Assembly: GCA_037447605.1 (NCBI GenBank)
Contig: CM074809.1
Coordinates: 2,942,158 to 3,006,157 of the forward strand
Direction of reading: 5' to 3'
From: Zygnema circumcarinatum
Taxonomy: Eukaryota > Streptophyta > Zygnematophyceae > Zygnematales > Zygnemataceae
Length of the DNA stretch: 64,000 nucleotides
The position numbers and the translations under genes were made by a program. Below are positions 1-11,675 of the stretch, piece after piece; position 1 is the stretch's first letter; every line of letters begins with the position of its first letter. Under the pieces are notes generated by a model, which was given only the letters and a program-made list of their open reading frames with translations, was not told where the DNA came from and did no database searches.

Positions 1-336
1 CGTGCTATGCGAAGCTGAAGATGGCTGTGTAGGGGGCTATGTAGAGCAACAGAACACTTGCCGAGACGCACCTACTTGACTGCCCCTCGATGCAGCATCG
101 CTGTAGTGTGTGTCTGCTAGTCCCGCAATGGTTGCCTGGTCGTCAGGCAGCGACAGTGTGAGCAATGTCATTATCGCTTCCTCTACAGCGGCAGCCATGC
201 TGCCTGCCCACGTCCTTCTCACCGGTGGGTGCCGCCTGCCAGAGAGAACGCGAGCTCGTGGGGGGGGCGCTACGAAGGACACTTCTTTCGCCTCCAGCGC
301 CTGTACGCATTGGTTAGCCCGCGAAGTGACTTTGTC

Positions 337-500
337 AAACCAAGCCAAGTCAGGCCACGTTAAACCAAACTAATTCAAGCCAAGCCAAGCCAAGCCAGGC
401 CAAGTAAAGCCAAACCAAGCCAAGCCAAGCCAAGCCAAGCCAAGCCAAGTTAAGCCAGGCCAAGCCGCCAAGCCAAGCAGCTAAGCTAAGCGAAGCCAAA
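337..500. repeat. Degenerate (AAGCC)n pentanucleotide tandem repeat
   Basis: Runs of caagccaagccaagcc with occasional caggcc, aagtt or ctaag variants fill this stretch. The purest part lies at about 415-450. It is a simple minisatellite with no coding potential. Confidence 0.85.
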
Positions 501-696
501 AAAAAGGTCCCCGCGCCAATCGCGTTTCAGTCGACGGCGCGTGGCGGGCAGTGCTCCGCTACTGCCACCATCGTCGGCGATCCAACGGTCAAATCGCTAC
601 GAGTGTACGCATACGTGGCACATCCCGTCCATCGCCTAAAGAATCTCGCACGCGTCGAGAATACCGCTTTGAGTGATATCAATGCCAAGTCGAAAG

Positions 697-790
697 GTGT
701 GGCATTGACCTCACGATGGCGATGATGCCATCAATGTACATGGACAAAATCAGCATGGGAAACCACGAGAAACTAACCGGTCATGAAGGA
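697..790. repeat. Dispersed repeat, copy 1
   Basis: About 90 bases match 30536-30620 in the same orientation with a few substitutions and small indels. Shared blocks include tgtacatggacaaaat and gatggcgat. No ORF spans it. It may be part of an unrecognised mobile element or a segmental duplication. Confidence 0.7.
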
Positions 791-1469
791 CCATGCCAAT
801 GCCATGCCAATTCCCCCTGCATCAGGGACCGAAACGTGGTCTGAGGGCCATTGGCAATGAATTGAGAGCCAACTGTTCACAACCTTGTGCAACCAATGGC
901 TGGAGCCATTGGCAGCAGTTGGCTAGGCCCGCATGGCTCGTATTTCTGAGCCACAGACAGCAATGGCACCTTCATTTACTTTTTGGTGGCATATCATATC
1001 GACAGGGGAGCACTGGTGATTTATTCTAGAAAAGACTGATATTGAATACTTGAAGCACGTGCATGAAGTGCTCAGGAGGAAATCAATCGACTCTGTAAGG
1101 CAACTGTTTGTTGAGACCAATGCAAAAGGAACACAGCATTGAGCCTCACACGCGACACCAAGAAACAAAAAGCTTTGCCCAACAAAGCAAGACCTCACTT
1201 TACAGTATTTACAAAGCTGTCCCACACAATTGGGACAGCCCTTAGCCCTGAGAATTTGTCGCTGTCCAATGGCTGGCGCTCAACCACCATGAATTCGCCA
1301 TAGACGCCTGTTGACTGACACAGTTGAAGAGCAACGGACGTTACTCACGTAGACGATATGTTAGTAAATCCAGATCCTGGAGTCATTGGTGATCCTTCTG
1401 AATCTGGGAAAAGAAATGTCACAAGTTCCTCCCTTTAATTCCATCCGTAACTATGCTGAAATCCCATGG

Positions 1470-4400
1470 TTAGTCACCGTCCTCTGCTTCTTGAAGGAGA
1501 ATTTCGAACACGTCAGTGCGCAAGTGTATTTCTTTCTCCCGCATAATGTCAGCAAGCTCTGACTGCTCCTTCGCTGTAAGCACCGTGTTCAACTTGGTGA
1601 AGGCTTCCATCCATAGGCTCTTTGACCTGATTCAAAGACCGGAAAAAAAAAAATCATTCACTCAGCACAGGGCTAGCTAGCGGAAGAGTATAAAATTCTC
1701 CAATTGCTCTGGAAATGAAACGTGTACAGGTGCACAATCATTGACAGAGCTTTGAATTCCCACCAAGGGCAGGTATGAATTGCTCGAAAAAATATGCGGC
1801 GCGCCGCATCTTGGTTCTTTGCCAACTTGAGCTCATATGCGAGGTACGCTCTCCAAATAAGGACAGACTGCCACGTGGCGGACCTTTGCAGACTATGCTC
1901 CATCAAGCTGTGAACACGAGGGCCGGCTCCCAAGCGACCAACTTCTGTCGCCACTGCAAAGAGCCACAGAGTTGTGGACGGATTTCTGTTCAAGACAAGC
2001 GTACGAATTTCAGTAACGCTAGGAGAAAGGGAACCCGCTCATTTGCAAGAGAATTGTTGCTCATTCTGAGATAACTTGACACCGTTGGTACATAAAAGCA
2101 GCAGTGACAAGCCAGCGAAGTCAAAGAAGTTCCGATGCCTCCTCCGAATGTGCAGGATTTCAAGTGTTCGGTCCCATAAAAATAGATAGCGTTTAGAGTC
2201 CTGAAACTCACCGCGTTGCCATGTCATCAAAGAATCGCCGTAGGCGGTTAGTGAAAGCTGTTCTGGACTCCAACCGGACATATGATCTGAGTAGTTGTGT
2301 ATTGCACGGGTAGTCTGCCAGAGTTCTCAAAATGACCTGGCGCATGCGGGCCGGTCTGACAGATGGAACTGCATGCTCTAACATATCAACATAGCGTTGA
2401 ACGAGAAGTTCGTATTGTAGATTACGCCTGCGCTTGTCTGCATCAAAACTCAAAAGCATGTCAGACCCCTAAAGGACTATCATTTTGTGCCAAACAGCAC
2501 TATCTCGCAGAAGTAATTATGAAGAGCAGCAGTTGGTGAAGTCCAATCACTCACCTGGCAAGCTCATTGCAAGGCCATCCTCAAAGACCGCTGCTGCTGC
2601 ACTCACACCGGACGTAAGCATTTCAAAGAGGGCTGAAGCGGCAATTATGGCTGCCCCCTTCAAGTCCAGTTCTCCTCTAACGACTGCCTGTCTTGTACTC
2701 TGCAGCATCTCCTTGAAGCCTTTCTTGGCTTTCAACACCCTTGTGCTGGGAACCAATGCAACCTGCCCAACAGGAAGCGGCTGGAAAGTTGCCGAATCGC
2801 CGAGGTCGGTCAGAATATTGAGAGCCCTTTGATGGCCCGTTGAATTTGGATCATTTACAGACGCCCAGAACTGATCAGAGGGGCTGAATGTGGCTGTAGA
2901 ATGAGCGGCATGAGAAAGCTCCATCTCCGCATAGGTCAGAAACAGGTGGGGAGCATCGTGGGCAGCATCCTGAAAGACAACAAACCAGGGGAAGCTGAAT
3001 TTCAGGTTGCAAACCAGTAGCCCGCTGAAAGGACAATTTGCTGCAGATGCTCACGACACGTTCGGCTCAAGACTTTGGGGAGGAAACAGCCAAGGCCTTG
3101 TAAGGATCGTGACACTGAACCACTCCTCTCTGTCTAGTAGGGCATAGAGACACAAAAAAAACCGACTTTTCTTATGGTCGATCAATTTGCCATACACGTA
3201 CAGGAGCCATTCCTTGTCAATGGGTACGGATTGAAGCACAACATAAAGAAATAATGTGATTAACATCAGCAGTATCAACAAACATTCGCAAGTATAGTCG
3301 TGCTAAAGCTACTCCTGAACAGCAACAAATATGGAGCCAATTCTTGACAATAGACGCAGTTCGTTCCAGAAAGGATCCCAGCCCAGTGACCCTGTTCCAA
3401 GTCCGTAAGAGATGGTAAGTTTCCCTTCCATGATAAGTAAAGGGGCTATACAGAAATTGTATTGCGGTACTTACTGAAGGGAGTGCGGCGAGGGAGGTTA
3501 AAGTGGTATCAAACACCTTTCGGGCCGTAGACATATTTCCTGCCGCTGCCTCCAGACATGCATAGGCAGCCCAAAGTGCCAAGTCCTACATCCATGGCAG
3601 ACATAAAGCAGCGATCACAACAAAGATTCAAGGTGCATCCAACCGTTATCCTCTCACAAGTTCCATGAGCGCACTTAGAGACCGAGCACAATCTAATGAT
3701 GCTCTTCTGCAGGCATGACAAATGAAAAGCCCGACTGAGGCTTAGTGGAGCCGACTTAGATACCTGTCGACGTGTCTTTAGAAGCCGCTTGGCTGCTGCC
3801 CGAGAGGCCCTCTTTTCTGGGTCTCCCGCACTGCCTGAAAGCATGTCCTCTACATGTACAAGGGCTTCCTTGAACGTGCTTGCTGATGGAAAGCGTTTCA
3901 CAGCTAAAAGCAGAATGTTGCGAACAAATTCAGCACGTCCGGAGGTTTCTAGAAGCCAAGATGGGTGACCGGCAAGCTCAGCCAGCATGGCTCCACCCCT
4001 TCTCACGGCTTCCTCTGAGCTCTCCTGCTCATCTTTGTCACTCGGAATTCGAAACATGTCATTTTGTAAGTTAGCTAACGAAGAAGCATCTGCCCATTCC
4101 TGAGCTTCGATTTTTTCCCGAGCACTGCTCTCATTTGTAGAATGCCTGCAATCACTAGCAAAGGAAGTTGAAAAGAAAAAAAGAAATGCTAAAAAACTCA
4201 TTAACAAATGTCGACCAGAAAAGGAAGAGTCGCCAGTAAATAGAGATCAATCCTTGTTTCGACGACTACTCGTGGAAAACTCCCCGTTTAGCCAATGCCC
4301 CAAGAAAATTGTAGCCTGACACCGTACCATGGACATGCACTAGGTAGTCAGTCACCTACGGAACATTGCTCTGTTGGAATCAAATCCCTTCTCAATGTTC

Positions 4401-7400
4401 CAGCCAAATCTCCAGCCTCACTTCAAGGTGATGCAAAACAAAGAGGCCAGCTTCATCAACAGTACCAAATCTCACCAGGGTGGAAGTGGGCCGTCGCAGA
4501 AATCGACACAGCAGTGCAGCAAGAGTGCGCGCGCCTCTTCCGATTCGAGTGAAAAGAGCACTTCTCGCACGTCTTCATAGAGTACCGCCCGCTCCAACTC
4601 CAACTCCTCTTCTACCTCAGCCTCTCCATTCGTGTCTGATTGTTCTCGAGTGCGAGTGAGTGCCCGGCTGGTCTTGCCTAAAGCACGAAGTGGGGGTTAG
4701 AATGCTGTCAACCATTGTCCAAGAAAAATGACGAGTAGAGATTTCTGAAAAAGCTGAAGGCAGCCCCATTGTCAAAACTGTCATGTTATTACCATTTCAT
4801 TGGCAGAAATTGATGCCACGAGGAGTGCTACTTTGTGGACTTAACACTGCTCTTTTAATGTCTCCCACCATGAGAGTAGTACAGGTGAGAATGGGAATAC
4901 AATGAAAGGACAGGTTCAACAAGTTGCAGCTTTGAGGACGGATGAGTCTATTAAACATCAAGTGGCTTCGTTCAAGTTTATTTCATCACCTGAAGTTGGG
5001 CGCACAGGCAACCATTGGTCCTTATCTCGCCTCACTTCTTCCTCTGCCCATCTTAGCCAAACTTTTTCATCTTTCACTCCGTCCTCCTTTCCACCACCGG
5101 ACCCTAACCCTAAGCGCTCTGCAAGTGCGGCATCGTCCTCCTCACTCCCATCATTGCTGGACGCAGTATCATCCTCAGTATTATCACCATCGTTTTCTCT
5201 TTCTTCCATAGAATTTGCAGCTTCACTATCCTTCTCGAGTTCAATGGTTTCCTCTTGTCTGACGGCCTCTCCTGTGCTTTGATTAGTTTCTCCAGCACCC
5301 ACGCCCGCACTTTGATGAGGCCCCAAACCACCACTTTCCTCCTCTTTGTCCGTCGCTTTCCACCCCGTCCAACCACCTGTCTCTTCTGCCTCCTCCTTCT
5401 GAGCCCTCAGCAGCAGCTCCTCCTGAAGTTCAACGAAGGCAGACCAGCCAAGACTACCTTCCTCACCAATATGCGGAAAACCCCCATCCCAAAAGGCCTC
5501 AAACAGTCTCTGCTTGCTGCCTTCTGAAACTTCCAAAGGAGGAGCAAAAACTGCGTACTCTATCTCTGCTTGTATCATCCCAATCGCCCTTTCGTGGTGT
5601 CCACACTGCCACTCGAAACGACAGGCCTCTAGAAACATCTCTACCATCTTGCCCTCAGATTTAACGAACTCCCGATTAGAGGCGAGGTGCTCCTTGCTTG
5701 AGTGTGCCTGTCATTAAAATGTAAACCGATTGACATATCATACTCTAGCTTTGCCAATATTGTTGATGCTGAGGAGGTGTGAGCTGTAAGATGTGAGATG
5801 TGAGTGTGCAGCGCAATGGGCGGTGGAAAGCAGTGCATTATTGTATGGTAAGGACGAAGCAAAGAATAATTCATACAGCGGACTTGATCAGACAAGCGCC
5901 GAACCTCTACACTATCTCAGCTCAGCGCCCTTTGGTTTCAGTGCCAATTTGGCTACATCCTTCACCTGAATAAACAAAATATTTTATTGGAATGTGCAAC
6001 CGCAGACAAATGTGTTCAAGAATATTAGAAAGCCACCAAAGTAATTATACCTACCTTTTAATAATCTCTCAACTAATCAATCGATCATGCAAGACTGTAT
6101 CCTGCATTGCTTTCTCTTATCCTGTAATTGCATTTTTTAAGGCTATGCATTAAAAGTCACCTTTATCAACATCAGGTACACATTTGCTTTTAAAAGTTGA
6201 ATTCATTCGATTCTGATTCTTGTTGGTTTGCCACGCTTGCTTCCATAAGCAAAATCCAAAATAATGAGCATCTGTGGGGAGTATTCATACTAAACGACAC
6301 ATAAAAGGCCCGTAAAAGGCCCAGTCCGCTCTATGATTTTACCTCATGGTTCTCTGAAGCGATGCATGCCAATGGAATGAGCCTTCTCATCCATGACTTC
6401 AGTGAAGAAACTTGAACCTACCTCTCTTCGCTTGTAGTTTCGTTCCGCCCCCAACGCATGAATTGCTCGAACAAACATTTCTCGTACTGCCGAGACAGAG
6501 AAAGTGGAGAACTGTGCACGACGCCACCGAATGTATTCATGCCACAGGAGATAACTACCAGGATTTCGTTCGACTGCCTTCTCCCACTTGCTTTGCAAAG
6601 CACTCACTTCATCCCTGCGGGCATGCCAGCAGCCAAATCCTGCGTTATTGGAACAAGCGTGGATATAGTTGGCACAAACACCACAGATTCTCTTGGAGAA
6701 GTCTCTACCGAAACTCAAAACTCACTGGGAAGAGACCACCCGGTTGCTCTCACCTTTATGCGAAGGAATATACTACCGTAAAACCGAACAGGTTGAGAAA
6801 AAAAGAAATTAAAGATTTTGGCTTCTCAAAAAAAAAAAAAAACTTTCAAAACCAGTTTCTCAAAAAAAAAAACTTATATTTGTGAACACGATTCATTTTG
6901 AGAAATGAGAAATGAATTTCTATTTTTTTTTTCTCAATACAATTTTGATGGAGAACCAATTGAGCATTGAACAATTAATTATCGTTCGTGTTCAATTTGA
7001 GTTTTCCTTGGGTTCACTGATCAACAATGAGATTTTAGCGGATCGCAAAGCGCGTGGACCCGATTTTCCGTACAGAAATTGTTGATCGGCTCGTGGGAAG
7101 AGTCGTACGAAAAAACTGAGGCCCGGGTTAACCGGATCCCTCAAATCGCACGAAACCAACGAGGAAAAAAATTGGAATCCTACGTGCGACCGAATGTGTT
7201 GAGTCTGTGAACTTTTTCTTTAAGACTTTTCCGCTTTCTTAAATTGAAAAAGTTTCGACCTCGAGTGTTCAAAGATCAACCCTATTCAATAAGATTGAGA
7301 ATTGAGAAATTAAGTAAACTCGTTTCGCATTTTCTCAACCTGTTCGGTTTTACGGTATACCGGCTCTTCAGCTAGCTGCTGCACATTGGCAGGATGCTGG

Positions 7401-10063
7401 AGGGACAGCAAGGAAGTGGTTTCTCGGAAGAGAAGAGAAGTGAAAGCTCTTGTAGAGCTTACGAAATACATACCTATTCCGGCAAGTTTCCAAATACGCT
7501 ACTTGAAGCTCCTCGTTGTCAGGTAAATAGTGCAAAGCTTTCTCATACACTGCTATTTTTTTCTCCACAGCTTGCTGAACCGCTGTCGCTTTAATACTCC
7601 ACCTTGCATATTCATCCTAAACCAGGCCCAAGTAGAAGCACTTCTAAATTTGAAAAAGGACGACACAAGAGGTGGAATCATAAAGTTGCAAACCTCGTAG
7701 CAACATCAGAGTGATATAGTGGCCAACGCTAGAAGACACCAGAAGGCTTCGAGTGCAATCGTTGAATTTACCTGAAAGCGCGCAAAATCAAGCCACACTG
7801 AGGCGTCCATTGGTCTTTCTCTCGTCTTCTCGTTGAACTCTTTGGTTCTTCTCAATAGCTGCTCCTCCCAGCTCTCACCTTCCACCTTGTTGTCCAATAT
7901 TTCGCCAGCATTCCTTTCCTCAAACCCTGAAGATGATTCGTGTCTGGCAGGCTTGGGCATAGCCTCATCGAGAGGAACATACTCCCCCCAGAGATCTTCA
8001 GAATTCCTGCCTTTTCCATTCTCAACAAGAAAGTGGACCTTCGCCCTAAGCCGTTTGAAATCCTTGCTTTTCTCAAGGGCAAGCTGCTTTCCTGTCCAAT
8101 ACCGATTTCGAGCTATTGTCCCGGAAGGACGGGAAGTGAAATCAATATCATCATCTCCTAAAGACCCCCTTGGACCATGTTTTCCAAATCGAAGTCGACT
8201 AATGTGAGTTGATGCAGGAGTTGTAGTGAGATGGCGATGATATCTTGCAACGTCAAGCCTGTTAACAACAAAGACAACAATTGTTGATTGGTGAAGTCCT
8301 CTTTGTCCTACAGCGACGGTAACATTGCTATAAAGGTTGACATAGACTTGCATATTCCTGAATGGAGTACATGCTACCTTACAGCCATATTCGTTAATAA
8401 CTCATCATTCCTGCTGTGATATCACTTTTCAGGCTTCGATATTGTGCTGTGCTGCATGTTTTTCAAAATCATCTATGAAATTGACGTAAGAAAACAAATT
8501 GTGAGCGTCATCTCGCCTACATACTCTATGGTTTGCAGTCGGTATGATAGATCTTAAAAAGGCGTCTTTCATTGGCTTCTCCAGTGAATCAAATACAAAA
8601 GCGCCTCAGCGTACGGTTGGAAAATTGAATGAGATGATATATTTAGAAATTCAAGAAGAGGAAAAAGCAATAACTTTAGCTTCTACTTCTCATTCTCCCC
8701 AAGCTTCTCTTTACCGTGCCTAATGAGAGGAGGCGTAGGCTAGCAGCCATATTTGAGCGTAAAATTACTTACGCATAAAGAGAGCCGAATGCCAAGTTGT
8801 CTCGATCACCCCTTGTATCAAAGAAATATACTTTGGGTAAGCTTTCTGTACTATCCGCCCATATCTTCACTGCTGGCTTTCTCTCAACGCCAAGTCCTTC
8901 TAAAGAACCTATCTCTGTTTCCTCGCGCCTCCTCTTGTGCTTCGATTTCCGACCCTTCCTTTCTCTCCCTGTGTGTCCCTCAACACCCTCCTTTCGTTTC
9001 CTCTTTTTCTTCTTCTTCTCAGATCGCTTTTGCTTCTCACCACTTGATTTGTCACTGCCTGAGGAAAATAGCTCATCTTTGTTCTGGTCCACAATCTTCT
9101 GCACCTCATCCGTCCTGCCAGTGTCTCTCTGGCCCTCGTTGTACGCCACAGTAGCTGTGAACTTTTCACGGAGCGGCAGGAGAGTTTTAGAAAAACTAGG
9201 ATTTGCCAACCAATCTTGGCCTGCAGCCGTAGTAATTCCACTCCCTGCAACCTGCAGACGACTTCAACATAATGCCGTCGTATCGTTAGCTTCTCATTCA
9301 GGCAAAGTGCCCTTGACGACAACTTGAGCTGCAAGTGTGATCATGGAATTGAAGTCCGTTTTTTGTCTGTCATTCAAGTAATTATGAAGTGTGACCATGG
9401 AACCTCCTGCCAGTGGAAACGAAGTATAGCACATATGCTCGGTTTCGAGGAAAACTACAAGTACGGCTGCATAGGAGTGTACACTGATCGAGGCTCATGA
9501 ACGTTGAAATTTTCTAGAAGCTGAAAGAGAGACATCTTTGTTAATGCAAGAGTTGTTTTTCAAGCCGAGTGAAAGTAATTTGACTTAGAAAAAAAACTTA
9601 AAGCTTTACTAGACCATCTTAAAATGATGATTCCAGTCAAGTATCGGAAATCAGACGTTGCCCTGAAGGTTTAGTTTATTTACTTGGACTCATTTGGAGT
9701 TTCAGTTAATGCGATCTTTATTCTCTTATAAGCGTCACATCTGCTGGAAATCAGTGTGAAGTTATCAGCTATATCTTGGCTCTATCTTCCAAGCAAAAAA
9801 AAAAAAAAAAAAAGGCAGGGTGGGGCGGGGGACATCACGGAGGAAGCGGCGGCGACATCGCTTACAAATGCAGGAAGCAAATTTAAATTCGTAAACTAGA
9901 TAATGTCAGGCTGCATCCGAAAAACCCTTTCGCCTTAGGATATTCAAATATAGGATATTGTTTGTTCGGTTTTGGATGTAAGAATCACCTGCGGGAAAAT
10001 TGGGAACAATCGACCAGTCGAGCTTTTTGCCTCTGTTATGGAGGGCACGCTCAAATTATGCAT
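1470..10063 (-). CDS. NRDE2: NRDE2-like nuclear exosome regulator (HAT-repeat protein), 13 exons
   Basis: NRDE2 proteins work in nuclear RNA surveillance with the MTR4 helicase and, in some species, small-RNA nuclear silencing. Exons in transcript order: 10063-9989, 9251-8773, 8258-7772, 7616-7474, 6614-6422, 5707-4990, 4677-4476, 4145-3764, 3585-3475, 2969-2555, 2468-2212, 1985-1764, 1626-1470. The product is about 1280 residues (human 1164). Visible landmarks are the N-terminal LFPIFP motif, a Lys/Arg-rich stretch, FGSLYALDVARY, then HAT half-repeats such as QFSTFSVSAV, NMSTARKVFDT and LRRFFDDM. The last exon ends in EDGD. Splice phases agree everywhere except between 2555 and 2468, where one base is out. 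An upstream in-frame ATG at 10252 would add 63 residues. A MITE sits in the 6615-7473 intron. Family assignment is confident; the start codon is not. Confidence 0.9.
6774..7357. mobile_element. 584-bp MITE-like element with perfect 28-bp terminal inverted repeats, in an NRDE2 intron
   Basis: Positions 6774-6801 and 7330-7357 are perfect inverted repeats of 28 bp starting taccgtaaaaccgaacagg. The interior is AT-rich with homopolymer A and T runs and no transposase ORF, so it is non-autonomous. The flanks read tac on both sides (6771-6773 and 7358-7360), which fits a 3-bp target duplication. A TA duplication with termini starting CCGTAAAA is an equally valid reading. It lies wholly inside the intron 6615-7473. 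Superfamily is unresolved (PIF/Harbinger-like or Tc1/mariner-like). Confidence 0.88.
9795..9813. repeat. Poly(A) run
   Basis: An uninterrupted run of about 19 A followed by a G-rich stretch, inside the first NRDE2 intron. It is a simple homopolymer. Confidence 0.8.
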
Positions 10064-11675
10064 TGTAGCGAGAGGAAAGAGCGGACTTATCGCTGCGTTG
10101 CCAATAACTGCAGCTACGCTTCCCGCTCTTTCAGGTTTGACCGCTGTTCCTTCATCTAGCATTCGCGCCTTGTCAGCTGCAATCTGCGCGTCACTGTCAT
10201 TCTCATCCTCTGCATCTGCACTGCCACCTTCTGCACTGTCTGCATGCCCCATAGTGCTCAGTCCTCTTGCACTTTTGTTCATAGGAAATTGCAATGGAGG
10301 AAGAGATGGCACTATCAAGAGGAGCAATACCCTCCCTCTTATTACTCGGCTCTTGATTCCTGAAGCAATAGGCTTTCGAACTTGGAGGGCTCAAAAGGCT
10401 AATTGCCACAACGACGAACCCAGCACGCCTCAGCTCGCGTGTGAACAGCACCCGCTCTGCGCTCTCCGTGTGAACGCCAGTGGTACTGGAGCGTGTACGG
10501 ACTGAATGTACGGACTTGATGTACGGACATGTAGCCGTATAAATAGCCGCCGCTATTTTCTCCCACAACGCGACGAGCGCGCAGAGCGGGAGGGTGAAAT
10601 AAATGGTGGGGGAGAAGATTGTTAAATTATCTTTGCGCTTGGGGCAATGTCGCAGTCAGTGAGGTTTATCCGAGACGCGACAATTGCTGGTTGAAAACTA
10701 TTTCCAATCCCCCTTAGTATCTCCTTCGGGAGTACTAAGAATTTCTGGAAGGCTAAGGCCTCACAAATAATTCTAAAAATGGACAATTGAATTTTCTCTG
10801 TCACATGCCTATACCTTGCAGTTACCCTGTAGATTGGCATATGGCTAACAATTATATTGGGGAGAGTGGTCTGACGGAATTAATATTTTGTTGCCGAGCA
10901 GTTCAGCTCACCTTCCGATAAGCAAACCCTGGCTCCAATATTGTCATCACCCGCTCCGACAATTCTTCAAAAAAAATAGCATCGTTCAAAAGCCCTGAAT
11001 GTCAGCAGCGTGATCGATCGTGCAACTATGACTACTGGCAAACAGTGGCGGGCTCTTGCTATTCTCTGGGGAGGGAGCTCAACCTCCCCTCAGATTTGCA
11101 AAAGCTGTTCGCGTTCGAAAGGTTGAATAGCAGAAATACAATAGAATTTCAGGTTTTTTTTTCCCTAACGCACTCGTCGTCCCCACTTCAACTAAAATCC
11201 TGGATCTGTCTCACTTTTTCTGCAGAAAGGGGTAGCTTTTAAAAGGACTGCTCTCTTGTCCGCCATGCTAGCGGGCCTATGGCTACGATAGCGATCACCA
11301 ATTGCAAACGGTTGCTGTTGACATTCCTTTCATTATGTGCTCGCAAACCGTGGCATGTTCCAAACCATCTCATTGCAAAGGCGATAAACATTCTCATTAT
11401 TTCCTCATGGTCATATTCGGGGGAGCAAAGTATGAGGATACCGCTGACAAGTTCTTCTTCAACGATCAACTTAAATAGACTACCGAATCCCGGCAGTAAT
11501 GCAGTTACAATTTTTACAACATCCGCAAGGTTTTTCAACATCTACAATTTACCTACTAGTGCATTCATTCCTTCTTGGTGACAACACTTTGCAGCACGGG
11601 CATTGGGTGACTGCTCTGTTTGCGCTCTGATCAAAGTAGCATTCCCGCAACTACGTTATTCCACTTTAAAAGGCC
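10064..11675. other. Intergenic region between NRDE2 and the cytochrome b561 gene
   Basis: 10064-10252 is open in the NRDE2 frame and may be coding if the upstream ATG is used. Beyond it lie three 13-bp TGTACGGA units (10494-10532). From 10560 to 11675 I see no convincing gene. One minus-strand ORF at 11239-11541 (100 codons, hydrophobic) resembles nothing I know and is not called. Confidence 0.55.
10494..10545. promoter_or_regulatory. Three 13-bp TGTACGGA repeats beside a TATAAATA box
   Basis: TGTACGGA occurs at 10494, 10507 and 10520, exactly 13 bp apart, followed on the plus strand by TATAAATA at 10538-10545. The block lies about 240-430 bp upstream of the alternative NRDE2 start codons. 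The TATA-like box points away from NRDE2, so a divergent transcript or chance are both possible. Confidence 0.4.

Larger units (their letters stand above)
1..1469. other. Intergenic region downstream of NRDE2
   Basis: No coding exon is recognisable on either strand. It holds an AAGCC-type tandem repeat (337-500), a copy of a dispersed repeat (697-790), and a short palindrome near 895-915 in which CAATGGCT faces AGCCATTG across two bases. The part just beyond 1469 is the likely 3' UTR of the minus-strand NRDE2 gene. Confidence 0.6.

Noticed and set aside
11239-11541. 100-codon hydrophobic minus-strand ORF
   Set aside because: No family resemblance, no flanking exons in phase and no coding signal beyond openness.
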